This document shows positions 47,301 through 57,260 of a stretch of 64,000 nt of DNA, piece by piece (position 1 is the stretch's first letter; each line of letters starts with the position of its first letter). Under the pieces are notes generated by a model that was given only the letters and a program-made list of their open reading frames with translations, had not been told where the DNA came from and searched no databases. The DNA is taken from positions 1,521,001 to 1,585,000 of the forward strand of contig JAZGTH010000107.1 of NCBI GenBank assembly GCA_036877525.1. The letters are read 5' to 3'. The DNA is from Chromobotia macracanthus (Eukaryota > Chordata > Actinopteri > Cypriniformes > Botiidae). A program made the position numbers and the translations under genes.

Positions 47301-50300
47301 TAGGGTTAGTTTGGTTAGTAGGAGACACGACAGTTCCAGTAGGAGAGCTGTGGACTGTGGTTTGAGGTGGTGCGGTAGTTTTGGGCGATGTGGTAATATT
47401 TCCTTGTGTAGTGTTGGATTGGATTGTAGTGTTTCCTAATGTAGGTATAGGTGGTGTGGTAGCATTTCCTGCTGTTGTGATAGATGTGGTAATGTTACCT
47501 GGTGTAGCAATGGGTGATGTTGTGAAGTTCCCTGGTATAGTGAGAGGTTGTGTTGTGGAGTTTCCTAGTGTAGTTATTGGTTGTGTGGTAATGTTCCCTG
47601 GTGTAGCAATGGGTGATGTTGTGAAGTTCCCTGGTGTAGCAGTGGGTGATGTTGTGGAGTTTCCTAGTGTAGTTATTGGTTGTGTGGTAATGTTCCCTGG
47701 TGTAGCAGTGGGTGATGTTGTGGAGTTCCCTGGTGGAGTGAGGGGTTGTGTTGTGGAGTTTCCCAGTGTAGTTATTGGTTGTGTAGTAATGTTCCCTGGT
47801 GTAGCAGTGGGTGATGTTGTGGAGTTTCCTAGTGTAGTTATTGGTTGTGTGGTAATGTTCCCTGGTGTAGCAATGGGTGATGTTGTGGAGTTCCCTGGTG
47901 GAGTGAGGGGTTGTGTTGTGGAGTTTCCCAGTGTAGTTATTGGTTGTGTGGTAATGTTCCCTGGTGTAGCAATGGGTGACGTTGTGGAGTTCCCTGGTGG
48001 AGTGAGGGGTTGTGTTGTGGAGTTTCCCAGTGTAGTTATTGGTTGTGTAGTAATGTTCCCTGGTGTAGCAGTGGGTGATGTTGTGGAGTTTCCTAGTGTA
48101 GTTATTGGTTGTGTTGTGGAGTTTCCCAGTGTAGTTATTGGTTGTGTAGTAATGTTCCCTGGTGTAGCAGTGGGTGATGTTGTGGAGTTCCCTGGTGGAG
48201 TGAGGGGTTGTGTTGTGGAGTTTCCCAGTGTAGTTATTGGTTGTGTGGTAATGTTCCCTGGTGTAGCAGTGGGTGATGTTGTGGAGTTCCCTGGTGGAGT
48301 GAGGGGTTGTGTTGTGGAGTTTCCCAGTGTAGTTATTGGTTGTGTGGTAATGTTCCCTGGTGTAGCAGTGGGTGATGTTGTGGAGTTCCCTGGTGGAGTG
48401 AAGGGTTGTGTTGTGGAGTTTCCTAGTGTAGTTATTGGTTGTGTGGTAATGTTCCCTGGTGTAGAAATTGGTGACGTTGTGGAGTTCCCTGGTGGAGTGA
48501 GGGGTTGTGTTGTGGAGTTTCCCAGTGTAGTTATTGGTTGTGTAGTAATGTTCCCTGGTGTAGCAGTGGGTGATGTTGTGGAGTTCCCTGGTGTAGCAGT
48601 GGGTGATGTTGTGGAGTTTCCTAGTGTAGTTACTGGTGGTGTGGTGGCATTCCCTAGTGTAGTGAGTGGTGGTGCAGTAGCATTCTCTAGTGTAGTTTGG
48701 GGCTGAGTGGTAACATTTACTGGGATCGTGATGGGTGGCGTTATCATTGTAGCATTCCCTGTTGTAGTTAGAGTAGGTGTGGCATTGCCTGGTGAGGTCA
48801 TTATGAGAGTTGTGGTAATGGATGTGGGTTGAGCTGTGGCATTTCCTGGTGATGTAACAGGTGATGAAGGTGCTGTAGCATTACCTGAGGTAATAAGTGG
48901 TGTAGATGTTGTGGCATTGCCTGGCATTATTGTGGGTGGAACTGTTGCATTGACTGATGAAGTTAGTAATGTAGTTGTGGCATTGTCTGGTTTAGAAGAT
49001 GGTGTTGCTGTAGGTGGTGATATGATAGGTGGAATTGTACCATTGCCTGTTGTAGTTTGAGGGACAGCTGTAGTTGTGCTGAGTGTACTGTTCCCAAGTG
49101 TTGTTATTGGAGTTGTGCCATTGCTTGGTGTTGGAAGCTCTGTAGCATTACTAGTTTGAACTGTTATTGTAGCATTGCTTAATGTTGTTAGCTGTGGGTC
49201 AGTGACATTTTCTAATGTTGTTATGAGCAGATTTGTAGTATTGCTTGTTGTGGTTAGGGGGGCATTTGTGATATTACCTTGTGTAGGTTGAGGTGGAGAT
49301 GTGGCATTGCCTGGTATAGGCAGGACTGACGTTGTGTTTCCTGGTGTGGTTACAAGTGGGACTGTGGCATTACTAGGCATTGTTTGGTGTGAAACATGTG
49401 TGGTTAAGAGTGTTGTGCCATTGCCTAAGGCAGTTATAGGTGGTGCTGTGGCATTATTTGTTGGTGCATTTCCTGATGTAGTTTGTGTTGTAATCGTGAA
49501 ATTGACAGGTGTAGTTAGGGGAGCAGAAGTGACAACCAGTGTAAATGGTGAAGCTGTGCTGTTGCCTAACGTGCTAAAGGTAGGACTAGAGACATTGCCA
49601 CTTGCTGTTGAGACAGGTATAGAAATAGTTGTTGCATCGCTTAATGTAATAACAGAATGATTTGTGGCAGTTCCTGGTAGGGTTGCTGGATGGCTGGTTG
49701 CAGTCCTTGATGTAGATACTGGTAGACTTGTGGTATTGGCTGGAGTAGTCACAGTTGCAGGTGGAACTGTAGAATTCCCTGTACTCAGTGATGTACTTGC
49801 AGCATTTCCTGGGGTAGCCGTGGATGAGCCTGTCACATTGTTTTGAGCAGATGAAGGTGTTATGGCATTGCTTAGTGTAATTGCCCTCCCAGATGAAATG
49901 CTTGTTGGTTCTATATTGAGTATTATTTACCAGAATAAAACAATCGAAATTAGAGAAAATTAAGCACATTCAGAATAATTGTACATCCAGCCTCATTTAA
50001 TTAAACATATGAAAATAAAACAACTTTTAAAGGGAGAAATAATTTGGGTATGGAACAAGAAACAGGAGATGCTGAGCAATGCATATTTTTGTTTTGGTTA
50101 AGTTGTTTTCAGAAGTATGCAAAGCTGAAAAACAAGTATGACCACAGACTAAAAAGCTTATAAGGCCAAAATAATTATTGGTCTTAATTATACAGACTCT
50201 TGCAAACTAATATTTGATGACTGAGTGACTGAACAAACTATTGTAGCTCGGAAAACTAATGAGTCATCATTCTTCAAATATAATAAAATGCACATACTCC

Positions 50301-53300
50301 CAGCAGCACGTCATTAATTTATGATAAGATCCTAAAATGTGCCAAGTAACCTGATTTTGATTTAGTAAATGTAGGAATGGATGTAAATCTGTTGCACGTT
50401 GACCAGTAGGCATAAACAATATAGTTGTGTGGTCAGACAGGCATGGAGCAGGTATGGTGATGTTGAAGCTAATTTTGAACAAAATGTTAGTGCTGCTAAA
50501 TGTCACTTCAAGAGGAACAGAAGATTTGTGGTGGCCAAGGGCACAATAGTTGATTTCCAATAGCTAATAGCTATTTCCAATAATATTAAGAGAGCAGTGG
50601 CCTAATAGTTTTATTTCCTAGCAACCAAAGCACAAACAAAAGAAAACTATTCAATAGATAAATAAGGTATAAAATGAGCTCCAGAACACATACACAGCTG
50701 TCAGGCACATGTTCTGTTGTTGTTTTCTATTGATATTACTCAGAAAACCAAATACAGATACACACAATAATTGTTCTGCAATATTTTACAGCATTAATGC
50801 TAGTGCTGGTAGATGGAACAGAAGATTTGTGGTGGCCAAGGGGACAATAATTGACATGAAGCTATTTCCTATAACATTGCTTGACTTAAGAGAATTAAGA
50901 ACTCTGACTGAACTAGTCTATGTTTATTAAAGAAAATTAAAGTTCTCTTACCACCAGTGGATGTAACAGTGGTTGTGCTTGTCGTAGAATCATTGGTGTG
51001 TGTTGAGTGTGTCATAATAGTCGTGGTTGTATTGATTCCCACTGTTGATGTTTGATGATGCAAAGTAGTCAAATTTGTGTTAGATGAAACTTCCTCAGGT
51101 TGTCTTGTTGTCGAGGCAATTATGCCTGTGGATGTGGAAGTTGCCATAGATGTGGTTGAACTGGAAACCACATTGGTTGTGGCTGTTACAGCTGTTAAAA
51201 CACAGACAACATAAGTAGAGTGTTTCTTAATACAGCACATTTATACAATCCTGGAACACAAATTTCAGGCTTCATTGTGAGTGTCGGTTTCCTGCAATCC
51301 CATCAGGCACTGCTAGTTAGCAATTTAACAGCTAATGAGGCACAATTTTGATCTCAATCCCTAAGTATAGCTCATATCTGGGAAGTAATTTTATTATTTT
51401 TTAGGAACAAAAAGCAATGATATATAGCGACTATCACCTGTAGTGGCCTAATAGTGTTATTTCCTAGCAACCAAAGCACACACAGAAGAAAAACAATTCA
51501 ATAGATTAATGAGGATAAAATGAGCTCCAGGACACACACACAGCTGTCAGGCACAATTTCTGTTGTTGTTTGCTATTGATATTACTCAGAAAACCAAATA
51601 CAAATGCACACACAGAATTAAGACATACAGAAATTAAACACTGCTTGGATATTTGCATAACTGCCTAGTTAGTTTATTACCTTCTTCCACACACATTCAC
51701 ACCCACACAAAAATGCACATAGTCTCTTGTGTTGTGCATTTGAACACATTTCAATGCAAATGTGAAACGGATTAAAACTCAAACTAACAAATTCCATAGA
51801 ATGTCAAATACCAAATTCCACTAAGGTATATGCTATCTAAATAAATCATTGTTCTGTATTATTTTACAGCATTCATTTGAAATATCAAATGTAATGAGCC
51901 CCATCATCAGTATGTCAAGTGTGGACATTTGAAGTTTATTAAAGGTCATATACAGTATTAACAAAACAAGTATAAATAACACCTGAACATATATGAAAAT
52001 AACAAACTTGTGTTATGTGCATTGTACACGAATGTCACAGTATCAGTGTGTACTGTGGAAAAAGCATGACTGTGTGACTGTGAACAAATACACATGCAAT
52101 GCTGCAGGAACACTCAGGATGATTAGCCTACTACTGGCTAATCCTTTCCAGACACAGAGGAGATGAGTGGGTTACATCAGGTCCAGTTCTAGCTCACAGC
52201 ACACACAGGAAACTATGTCATACTGAGGTTGACTAGGTCAAAGTGCACATAAGACTTCACTTCTGACCATAGCAGAGGTCAGATCATATTCTGAATTCTT
52301 CTACAAATCCACATTTGACTAGACAGCAAAGATTGAGATTTGTGTTTTAATCCAATCAGCAATGAATTGTTCACAAATTCTCTCACATGATAATATTTTC
52401 AATTATTTTACATTTATATTTAAATTTCCAATTAAGCATCATAATAAACATTTAAAACAGCCTTAAAATAAAAAATGTTTATGTAAATGTTTAGGTTATG
52501 GCCCAAATCATCAACGCTCGTACACATTTACAATTGTGTTATTAAAAGTCTAAATCAATTCAAACAAGAGGCGATCGTTTAAGGTCAACAACTTTAAGGT
52601 CAATGAAAGTTAGTCATCTGTAGAGTACAAGCCCTTAGAGAGAGCTCATTGTTGGGGTTGCCCTAGAATTACAACTAGATGTTGACAGAAATCATTCATT
52701 TAGGGCAATAGGAGACTATGCTTCTGTTCTGTTACCAGAGTAGCCAATGTCAACACGCTCTCCTTTAACCAAATTCCACCATTGCTATGTACAGTAGGAC
52801 CTCTATTTCCAAACTAGTGTGCGTATGGGTGTGGATGTGTGCATGTGCATGTGACAGGTATAAAATGACCTTGGAGCTTGTTTCACTTCCCACACAGAAA
52901 CACACACCTACCAGATTTACCAATGGTGTGGTAATAAAACATTTACATTTAAATGTTATTTATTCTATTATTTGTTACAACATTACTCTTTTGAACATTC
53001 TAACAGGTATGCATGTTAAAGCCAAACATGTTTCTTTAGACAGAGCACACACAAAGACAGAGGGTGTGGAACGTGGGGGTTGACAGGCAGTTTTATAATG
53101 TCCTGAGGCTGACGTTTTCTGCAGTTATGGCTTGCTACTTCAAAGAAGCAAACTTGCCAGGCAGCAGGAAAAAATGACAACTCTGAGGCGATATCACTTC
53201 CACCTCCCACAGTTAAACACACACTCACACCCAAACTATTATCTATGATGCTGGCTGTTTAAAACACACCCATGTTCATTTTCTCTCTCTCATAAACAAA

Positions 53301-56300
53301 CAGACGTGTCACTTTCTCTGACGTTCTATTCGCCCCTTCTCTCTGTTTAATTATCTCCATTCACTTCAGACATGTTCTTCTGTGCTAAACTAAAGTCTTT
53401 TAATAAAAAATGGCTTATATTGAAGTGAAATCTGTTTTAAGTTATCAGACAGGCTGGTTGTCTGACATGTACATACTTCATGTGCATGTAATGTAATATT
53501 TATTTGTAACTGTAATTTTAAATGTTTTATTTGTAATGGCAATTCAATGTTTTACTTGGCAATTATTATTTGATTATTCTTATTGTGATGAAAATTAATT
53601 GACAGTCCTAATTGCTTTGTATATATCTGTGGCAGGTGCAGTTTGACCCAAATACAGATGTCAACAGTGCTTGTGCATTATCGAGCCTGTTTTCAAGCTA
53701 AAGCAGAACTGTGGATAATGACTGTAATTTACATGTGTATTTTTCTATTCAGATCATTATCAGAAAAATGTTTACCAACTGTCATAAAAGAACTGACATT
53801 GGCAACTTCCCTGTTACTACAGCAATAGTGTTGACCGGAACACTCAAAAACATCAGTCTGATCACAATGTTATCAGTCACTTATGAACTTTCTAGCTTTC
53901 CAACAGCCAAAGATTTTTCCTGACAAATTTGCATGCAATGTTACATGGCACTTTGTGTAAACAGCAGTGTGTGTTTAGTATTTAGCTACTGTCCCTAACT
54001 TATGTGACCATGACATTGTTCCTCTATCTTATCTTTCTTTGTTCTCTTTCATGGCAGAAAGATACTTTCCCACTCAGTCTGTTCCTCCTGCAGCATGGCC
54101 TTCTCAGTATTCATAATATCAACATATACTAGCATTTTGACCTATGTGACTACAGTTTAGAGCTTGAGAACTAGTTAAAAAAACTTGAACTGACCCATCT
54201 AACCACAGATTGGCAGGGTTATACCCACAGCATGGCACCTGCCATGCTCATCATAGCTAATTTAGAATCGGATATGTTCTATCCAGTTAATCAGAACAAA
54301 ACAATCAGGTCACAGCACAGAACTCAGGTCTCACTCTGCACTGAGCTAACCAAGGGAAGAAGGCCCACATAATGAAAGGACTGTTGTGTGCTTTTAAAGG
54401 GAAATCCTGAATCATGGGAGGGTTTAAGATTATTGATGACCCCTTAAATAAGTGATGTTTGAAAGCATTACTGTTGCTATCCAAGCAAACCTCTAAGTAT
54501 TAAACTTCAACATGTAACATTTTTAGAAAACAAAATATCATGTAGCGCTGGACTAGGATGTTTCAACCACCTAGCAACCACCCACAACACCACAGAAACC
54601 ATGTAGCAACTTGATAACAACACTTACATCATCTTAATAACTGTAAAGTAATGCACTTTTATGTTTATCACATGAGCTTTTCAAAAACAAGCAAACTTTT
54701 CAACTTATTGTCGCTGCGGTTTGTATAGCAGTTTGTTTCTACTGTTTAAAGTCCTCCTTCCATTTCCTTCCATTATTTCCTTCACCAGACTCCCTCTTTA
54801 GCCCTAAAATTGGTTGATATTGCCATGGGCAGACATAAGAGGTCATTATGATGCCATATACGCCCGCATTCTCTTACTTACAAAGCTCTAAATGGTTCTT
54901 AGGTAACAGATGGTTCCCACGAGCAGCACTCCTGTGCTAGGACCCAAAAGACCAACCTACACTCTATCACATCCAATCAAAGTCACAGTCTGCATATTCT
55001 GTCCAATTACAGAAGAGGATTTACTGCCTCTAATCCAACAGAACAGCAGAAGCAGAGCAAAGTAGACTACACTAGATGAGAAGAGGCAGAATGGATGTAA
55101 ATATTAAAATATAATGTAAAACAATGTATATAAGAAACATGAGTGCAATTCTTTGTAGGTTCAGATGACCCTTTCACTTCATTTGCAAAGCATACTTTAT
55201 TAATTAACTATATCGGTTGTGTTAGACCCACTTTATCCCTCAGACACACAGATTAGCATTACAGCACTTTGCCTGGATTACAAGAGCCTCCATAAAGGCT
55301 ACCAAACACCTTATTTTACAATCATCCCACCCACATTTCTGTACCTCCATGACCTCTGCCCAGCTCTAGCTGCTGTCTAAATGTATGTTCTGGATTCAAC
55401 TCAGACCCATATCAACCAAAATCAAAGTCATACACACATACATATGAATCACAGGCCAAGAAACATCATATCCTTTTTACTGAATCATACAATCACATTG
55501 GAACTTTTTGGAACATCCCTCATGAATGATAGATGAGTAACAAAAGATAGAGGAAACATATGTTCCATCTCTCTCTCTCCCTTTCAAACACACACACACA
55601 TACTTCTGACACACTACCATGTTATTTTCTCTTTCTCTTTTTCATCTCATCTGACTTGCCATTTTCTATTTGCTTCAATCTCATACAAATCCCATTACAT
55701 CAATCCTACCATCCTGTAAATCTGTATCTCACTTCATCTCTATATTTGAAGGGGTTCCAGCAATGGGACACAGCTAAACTGGTGCCAGACTGAACAACAG
55801 GACATTCCCTCAGGCTACTCCTCTACTCCTGAAACTTTACGTACACATAGGGAAGGAGTTACTTCATTAGACAAAAAACAGCCCTGCGGCTGAGGGTCAC
55901 GTGATGTGTGTCCTTTAGTATATTCAGTGACATTCACACCGGTTTTTTCAAAACTGCTTCCTGCTTCTTTTCGTAGGTGACTTTAATGACTCACGATCAT
56001 TAACGTGTTAAACTAGGTCTACCAGAGTGATGTTTTGCTAAACTGGAGTTTAAAATGTTTAATTTAAACTTATCAGTAAGTCAGATCAGTGAGGATCAAA
56101 TGACTGCTCTACTTCTACAATACAAAAAATGCACCTTTCCTGAAAGAAAGAAATATGACATGGGATAATGTTAGGGTACTAAACTCAAAAGAATTTGACA
56201 TCCACAATCTCAAGTGCTGACTCAAAGTGTGTGCGTGAATGAACTTTCGAGGGTTTCAAAGTCATGCATGAATGTGTGATACAGTGAGTCACTTAAGACT

Positions 56301-57039
56301 AACCCTCACACCACACACACTGGCAAAATTACAAACAAAAATAGACAGAAAAACAAACCTGTGTCATTTAGTACCAAAAACTTAAAACAGTTATAATGTA
56401 CAGGAACTCCTAATGGCCTTATGCAGTACAGCATTATACTGTGAGACTTTGTGCACTTTTTTCTCTTTAGTGAAGGACAACTTGATTATTATTGACTACT
56501 GCCCACCAATAGTGTCTAGTCAGCTCACCAGATTTTGAGACGCTGCCAACTTAAGATCTGACTGCTTAAAACTATCTTACAAGTTATTAAAAAGACGTTC
56601 ATAAAATGTCGAATACACAGCAAGAGAATCTGTCTGCTGTTCCGGCTCATTTCCGTCCTCAAAGTCTTTCATGGAATCAGTTCAAATGTGCCTCACGTTT
56701 GTTTGATGTTGGCTGGCAAAAGTTTTTCTCTTACCAAAACTTCTCGACAGACATCAGGTTTAAATTAATATAATATCAGAAAATGAGAAACCTTGGGTTT
56801 GTCCAGTACTTGAGACTGTCCATGGTGCTTAAAACACAACGTTGCGCACCACACTTAAGTCAAATCAAGATCACTGGATTAGTTTACAACATATAAACGA
56901 CTAGTTGTACACATACGATTATTTTACCTCTAAAATAAACGTACAGCCCACACGCAAACACGAAGATCTCAAATCTTAATGTAGGCTTACCTGCAATCGA
57001 CGTAAGTATTAATAGCAACAGTCGATAAGTTAATAACAT
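41908..57039 (-). CDS. Transmembrane mucin with EGF-SEA-EGF modules, MUC13-like, 14 exons
   Basis: Fourteen exons join with fully consistent phases into about 1310 residues. The parts in order are a signal peptide (MLLTYRLLLLILTSIA), a Thr/Ser/Pro-rich region (about 17-970) with an 11-residue tandem array, a six-cysteine EGF-like module (971-1004), a SEA domain (about 1005-1105) with the autocleavage-type site G-S-V-I-A at about 1064-1068, a second EGF-like module (1111-1156), a shorter cysteine-rich EGF-like segment (1157-1183), a membrane helix (about 1186-1211) and a tyrosine-containing cytoplasmic tail. The order mucin-EGF-SEA-EGF-EGF-TM is that of MUC13, an apical epithelial mucin; HEG1 and MUC3/17-type proteins are less likely alternatives. 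Orthology is inferred from architecture only. The last exon appears frameshifted. Exons: 56991-57039, 50952-51191, 47289-49910, 47067-47168, 46839-46945, 46405-46469, 46183-46328, 45069-45206, 44703-44745, 44429-44466, 44126-44222, 43757-43940, 43021-43035, 41908-41994. Confidence 0.8.
43021..43035 (-). CDS. Mucin candidate microexon KIRGK
   Basis: Fifteen nucleotides between acceptor gagtgtag and donor AAG|GTAAGTG would encode KIRGK in phase 0 on both sides. The strong donor supports it; the weak pyrimidine tract argues against it. Confidence 0.4.
43582..43679. repeat. Perfect 14-bp inverted repeat with AT-rich loop
   Basis: The arms taacttacagtggg (43582-43595) and cccactgtaagtta (43666-43679) enclose an AT-rich 70-bp segment. 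It may be a small MITE remnant, in a mucin intron just downstream of exon 12. Confidence 0.85.
43757..43940 (-). CDS. Mucin exon 12: cytoplasmic tail
   Basis: The 184-nt exon encodes RGKSENSYYSNSYPVDIPSM, then a Ser/Thr-rich stretch ending GAGRKSHSNGL at donor TTG|GTGAGT. The acceptor reads ctcagcag, a NAGNAG site. Use of the upstream AG would start the exon at 43943 and add one residue. Confidence 0.85.
44126..44222 (-). CDS. Mucin exon 11: membrane helix
   Basis: The 97-nt exon encodes SSLLALVVVACVLGGILLIV and ILAVLIYICVTHR, a single transmembrane helix with a basic inner flank. Acceptor is ctgtgtag and donor AG|GTGAGT. A long (TG)n tract lies about 28 nt upstream of the acceptor. Confidence 0.88.
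44251..44318 (+). repeat. (CA)n followed by (TA)n dinucleotide tract
   Basis: About 26 CA units run into eight TA units. On the mucin sense strand this is (TA)n(TG)n ending about 28 nt before the acceptor of the membrane exon. Confidence 0.95.
44429..44466 (-). CDS. Mucin exon 10: EGF tail, CPFGYSGFNCND
   Basis: The 38-nt exon encodes CPFGYSGFNCND, the C-x-x-G-Y-x-G-x-x-C end of an EGF-like fold. Acceptor is ttttttag and donor T|GTAAGA. Confidence 0.75.
44703..44745 (-). CDS. Mucin exon 9: cysteine-rich segment
   Basis: The 43-nt exon encodes ACLSGEKAEDGRCVP. It precedes the short EGF-tail exon. Acceptor is ttctcacag and donor CC|GTGAGT. Confidence 0.75.
45069..45206 (-). CDS. Mucin exon 8: EGF-like module 2
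   Basis: The 138-nt phase 1-1 exon encodes RSLCAQEPAPCDVTTSMCED, TNNGQSNCTCRPGYVSDPYQ and SKSCL, with six cysteines. Acceptor is tcttctag and donor G|GTGAGT. Confidence 0.85.
   Translation of the reverse strand, partial: PGVCVHRNLLLVMSPLQCVRTRTMVKATVPAGLAMYQILTRARAV
46183..46328 (-). CDS. Mucin exon 7: SEA cleavage site and end
   Basis: The 146-nt exon starts with E-RGSVIASVNSFFELRSSV, where G-S-V-I-A corresponds to the GSVVV autoproteolysis site of SEA domains. It continues TTFGNAITDAISKCSNTACG. Acceptor is gtttccag and donor G|GTAAGT. Confidence 0.85.
46405..46469 (-). CDS. Mucin exon 6: SEA domain, middle
   Basis: The 65-nt exon encodes INAVFTNEQNKNYIKSTVFK and LE, ending in phase 2 at donor GA|GTAAGT just before the presumed cleavage site. 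The acceptor is cttctag. Confidence 0.82.
46839..46945 (-). CDS. Mucin exon 5: SEA domain, first part
   Basis: The 107-nt exon encodes KTFPSLLHVNHIFLENMTNP and QSSEFKNFAIEIISA. The pattern F..SL...N..S.EF..FA is SEA-like. Acceptor is attcccag and donor GCG|GTAGGT. Confidence 0.82.
47067..47168 (-). CDS. Mucin exon 4: EGF-like module 1
   Basis: The 102-nt phase 1-1 exon encodes ANCPEVPCPPLSVCVNSMCQ and CLAGTLLVNNDCVE, with six cysteines in EGF-like spacing. Acceptor is ttgtctag and donor A|GTAAGT. Confidence 0.85.
47289..49910 (-). CDS. Mucin exon 3: 874-codon PTS exon with tandem array
   Basis: The exon begins after acceptor tcaatatag with EPTSISSGRAITLSNAITPS and stays open to donor G|GTGTGT. 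It is almost entirely Thr, Ser, Pro, Gly, Asn and Ala. The first half has degenerate G-N-A-T or G-N-T-T units; the second half is a regular 11-residue array. Nearly every unit has an N-x-S/T sequon in addition to dense O-glycosylation sites. Both ends are phase 1. Confidence 0.88.
47490..48650 (-). repeat. 33-bp minisatellite with 99-bp higher-order period, coding
   Basis: About 35 consecutive 11-residue units are readable. Three types alternate: TTLGNSTTQPL, TPPGNSTTSPT and ATPGNITTQPI. They form a 33-residue (99-bp) higher-order unit. In several places the middle unit is missing, giving 66-bp steps. All length changes are multiples of 33 bp, so the frame is kept. The composition also leaves the opposite strand open for 441 codons. 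Confidence 0.92.
50514..50893 (+). repeat. Local direct duplication in mucin intron 2, blocks 302 bp apart
   Basis: The block starting ggaacagaagatttgtggtg (50514-50590) recurs at 50816-50893 with few changes. The shared sequence includes gccaaggg and acaat. It lies just downstream of exon 2 in the mucin sense direction. Confidence 0.85.
50596..50766 (+). repeat. Copy A of a 170-bp block flanking mucin exon 2
   Basis: This block (gtggcctaatag, tttcctagcaaccaaagcac, cagctgtcaggcac, ttgatattactcagaaaacc) recurs as copy B at 51443-51614, on the other side of exon 2. By eye the two are close to 90 percent alike. Confidence 0.9.
50952..51191 (-). CDS. Mucin exon 2: Thr/Ser-rich
   Basis: This 240-nt phase 1-1 exon encodes about 80 residues such as AVTATTNVVSSSTTSMATST and NDSTTSTTTVTSTG. 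It is a short O-glycosylation-type segment. Acceptor is tttaacag and donor G|GTAAGA. It can be skipped in frame. The flanking intron blocks are duplicated. Confidence 0.8.
51192..56990 (-). other. Mucin intron 1
   Basis: This 5.8-kb intron separates the signal-peptide exon from the first Thr/Ser-rich exon. I saw no further in-phase mucin-like exon in it. A copy of a local duplicated block lies at 51443-51614. Confidence 0.6.
51443..51614 (+). repeat. Copy B of the 170-bp block flanking mucin exon 2
   Basis: This is a direct-orientation copy of 50596-50766, offset by about 847 bp with the exon between. A further short match (attgttctg..ttttacagcatt) occurs near 50774 and 51851. Confidence 0.9.
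56991..57039 (-). CDS. Mucin exon 1: signal peptide
   Basis: The exon encodes MLLTYRLLLLILTSIA, a typical hydrophobic signal sequence, and ends at donor G|GTAAGC. The phase-1 junction joins in frame to AVTATTNVV of exon 2. Confidence 0.8.
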
Positions 57040-57260
57040 GATTCTTCACTTGAGTGACGTTCATACAAATGAAATAAAAACCGTAATTCAGATTCTGGAT
57101 CAGAAGATGTTTCAGCGATTTCTTTGCCCTGAACAGCGTTAAATGTCCCTCAACTCGGCGGCTGTCGGAGGGGTATTACACAGTGTGTATTTCCGTGAGT
57201 ACAGATCCGCTACAGGTGCTTTCAAAGTCCTTGATAGACATCCAGTTAAATACGCCTCTA
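57040..57260 (-). promoter_or_regulatory. Mucin 5' UTR and probable core promoter
   Basis: The sequence upstream of the ATG has several CpGs near 57135-57220 and a TATTTAA on the minus strand at 57246-57252 that could serve as a TATA element. No transcription start can be fixed from sequence alone. Confidence 0.3.

Noticed and set aside
47381..48706. 441-codon open frame on the plus strand (MGDVV...FPGVA repeats)
   Set aside because: It is the antisense shadow of the mucin tandem array. It stays open because the 33-bp unit has no antisense stop in that frame and all copies are alike. It has no splice context or known family match.
49586..49969. 127-codon minus-strand frame (MCLIFSNFDCF...)
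   Set aside because: It is the mucin exon 3 start read in the wrong frame plus intron sequence. The correct frame joins exon 2 in phase 1.
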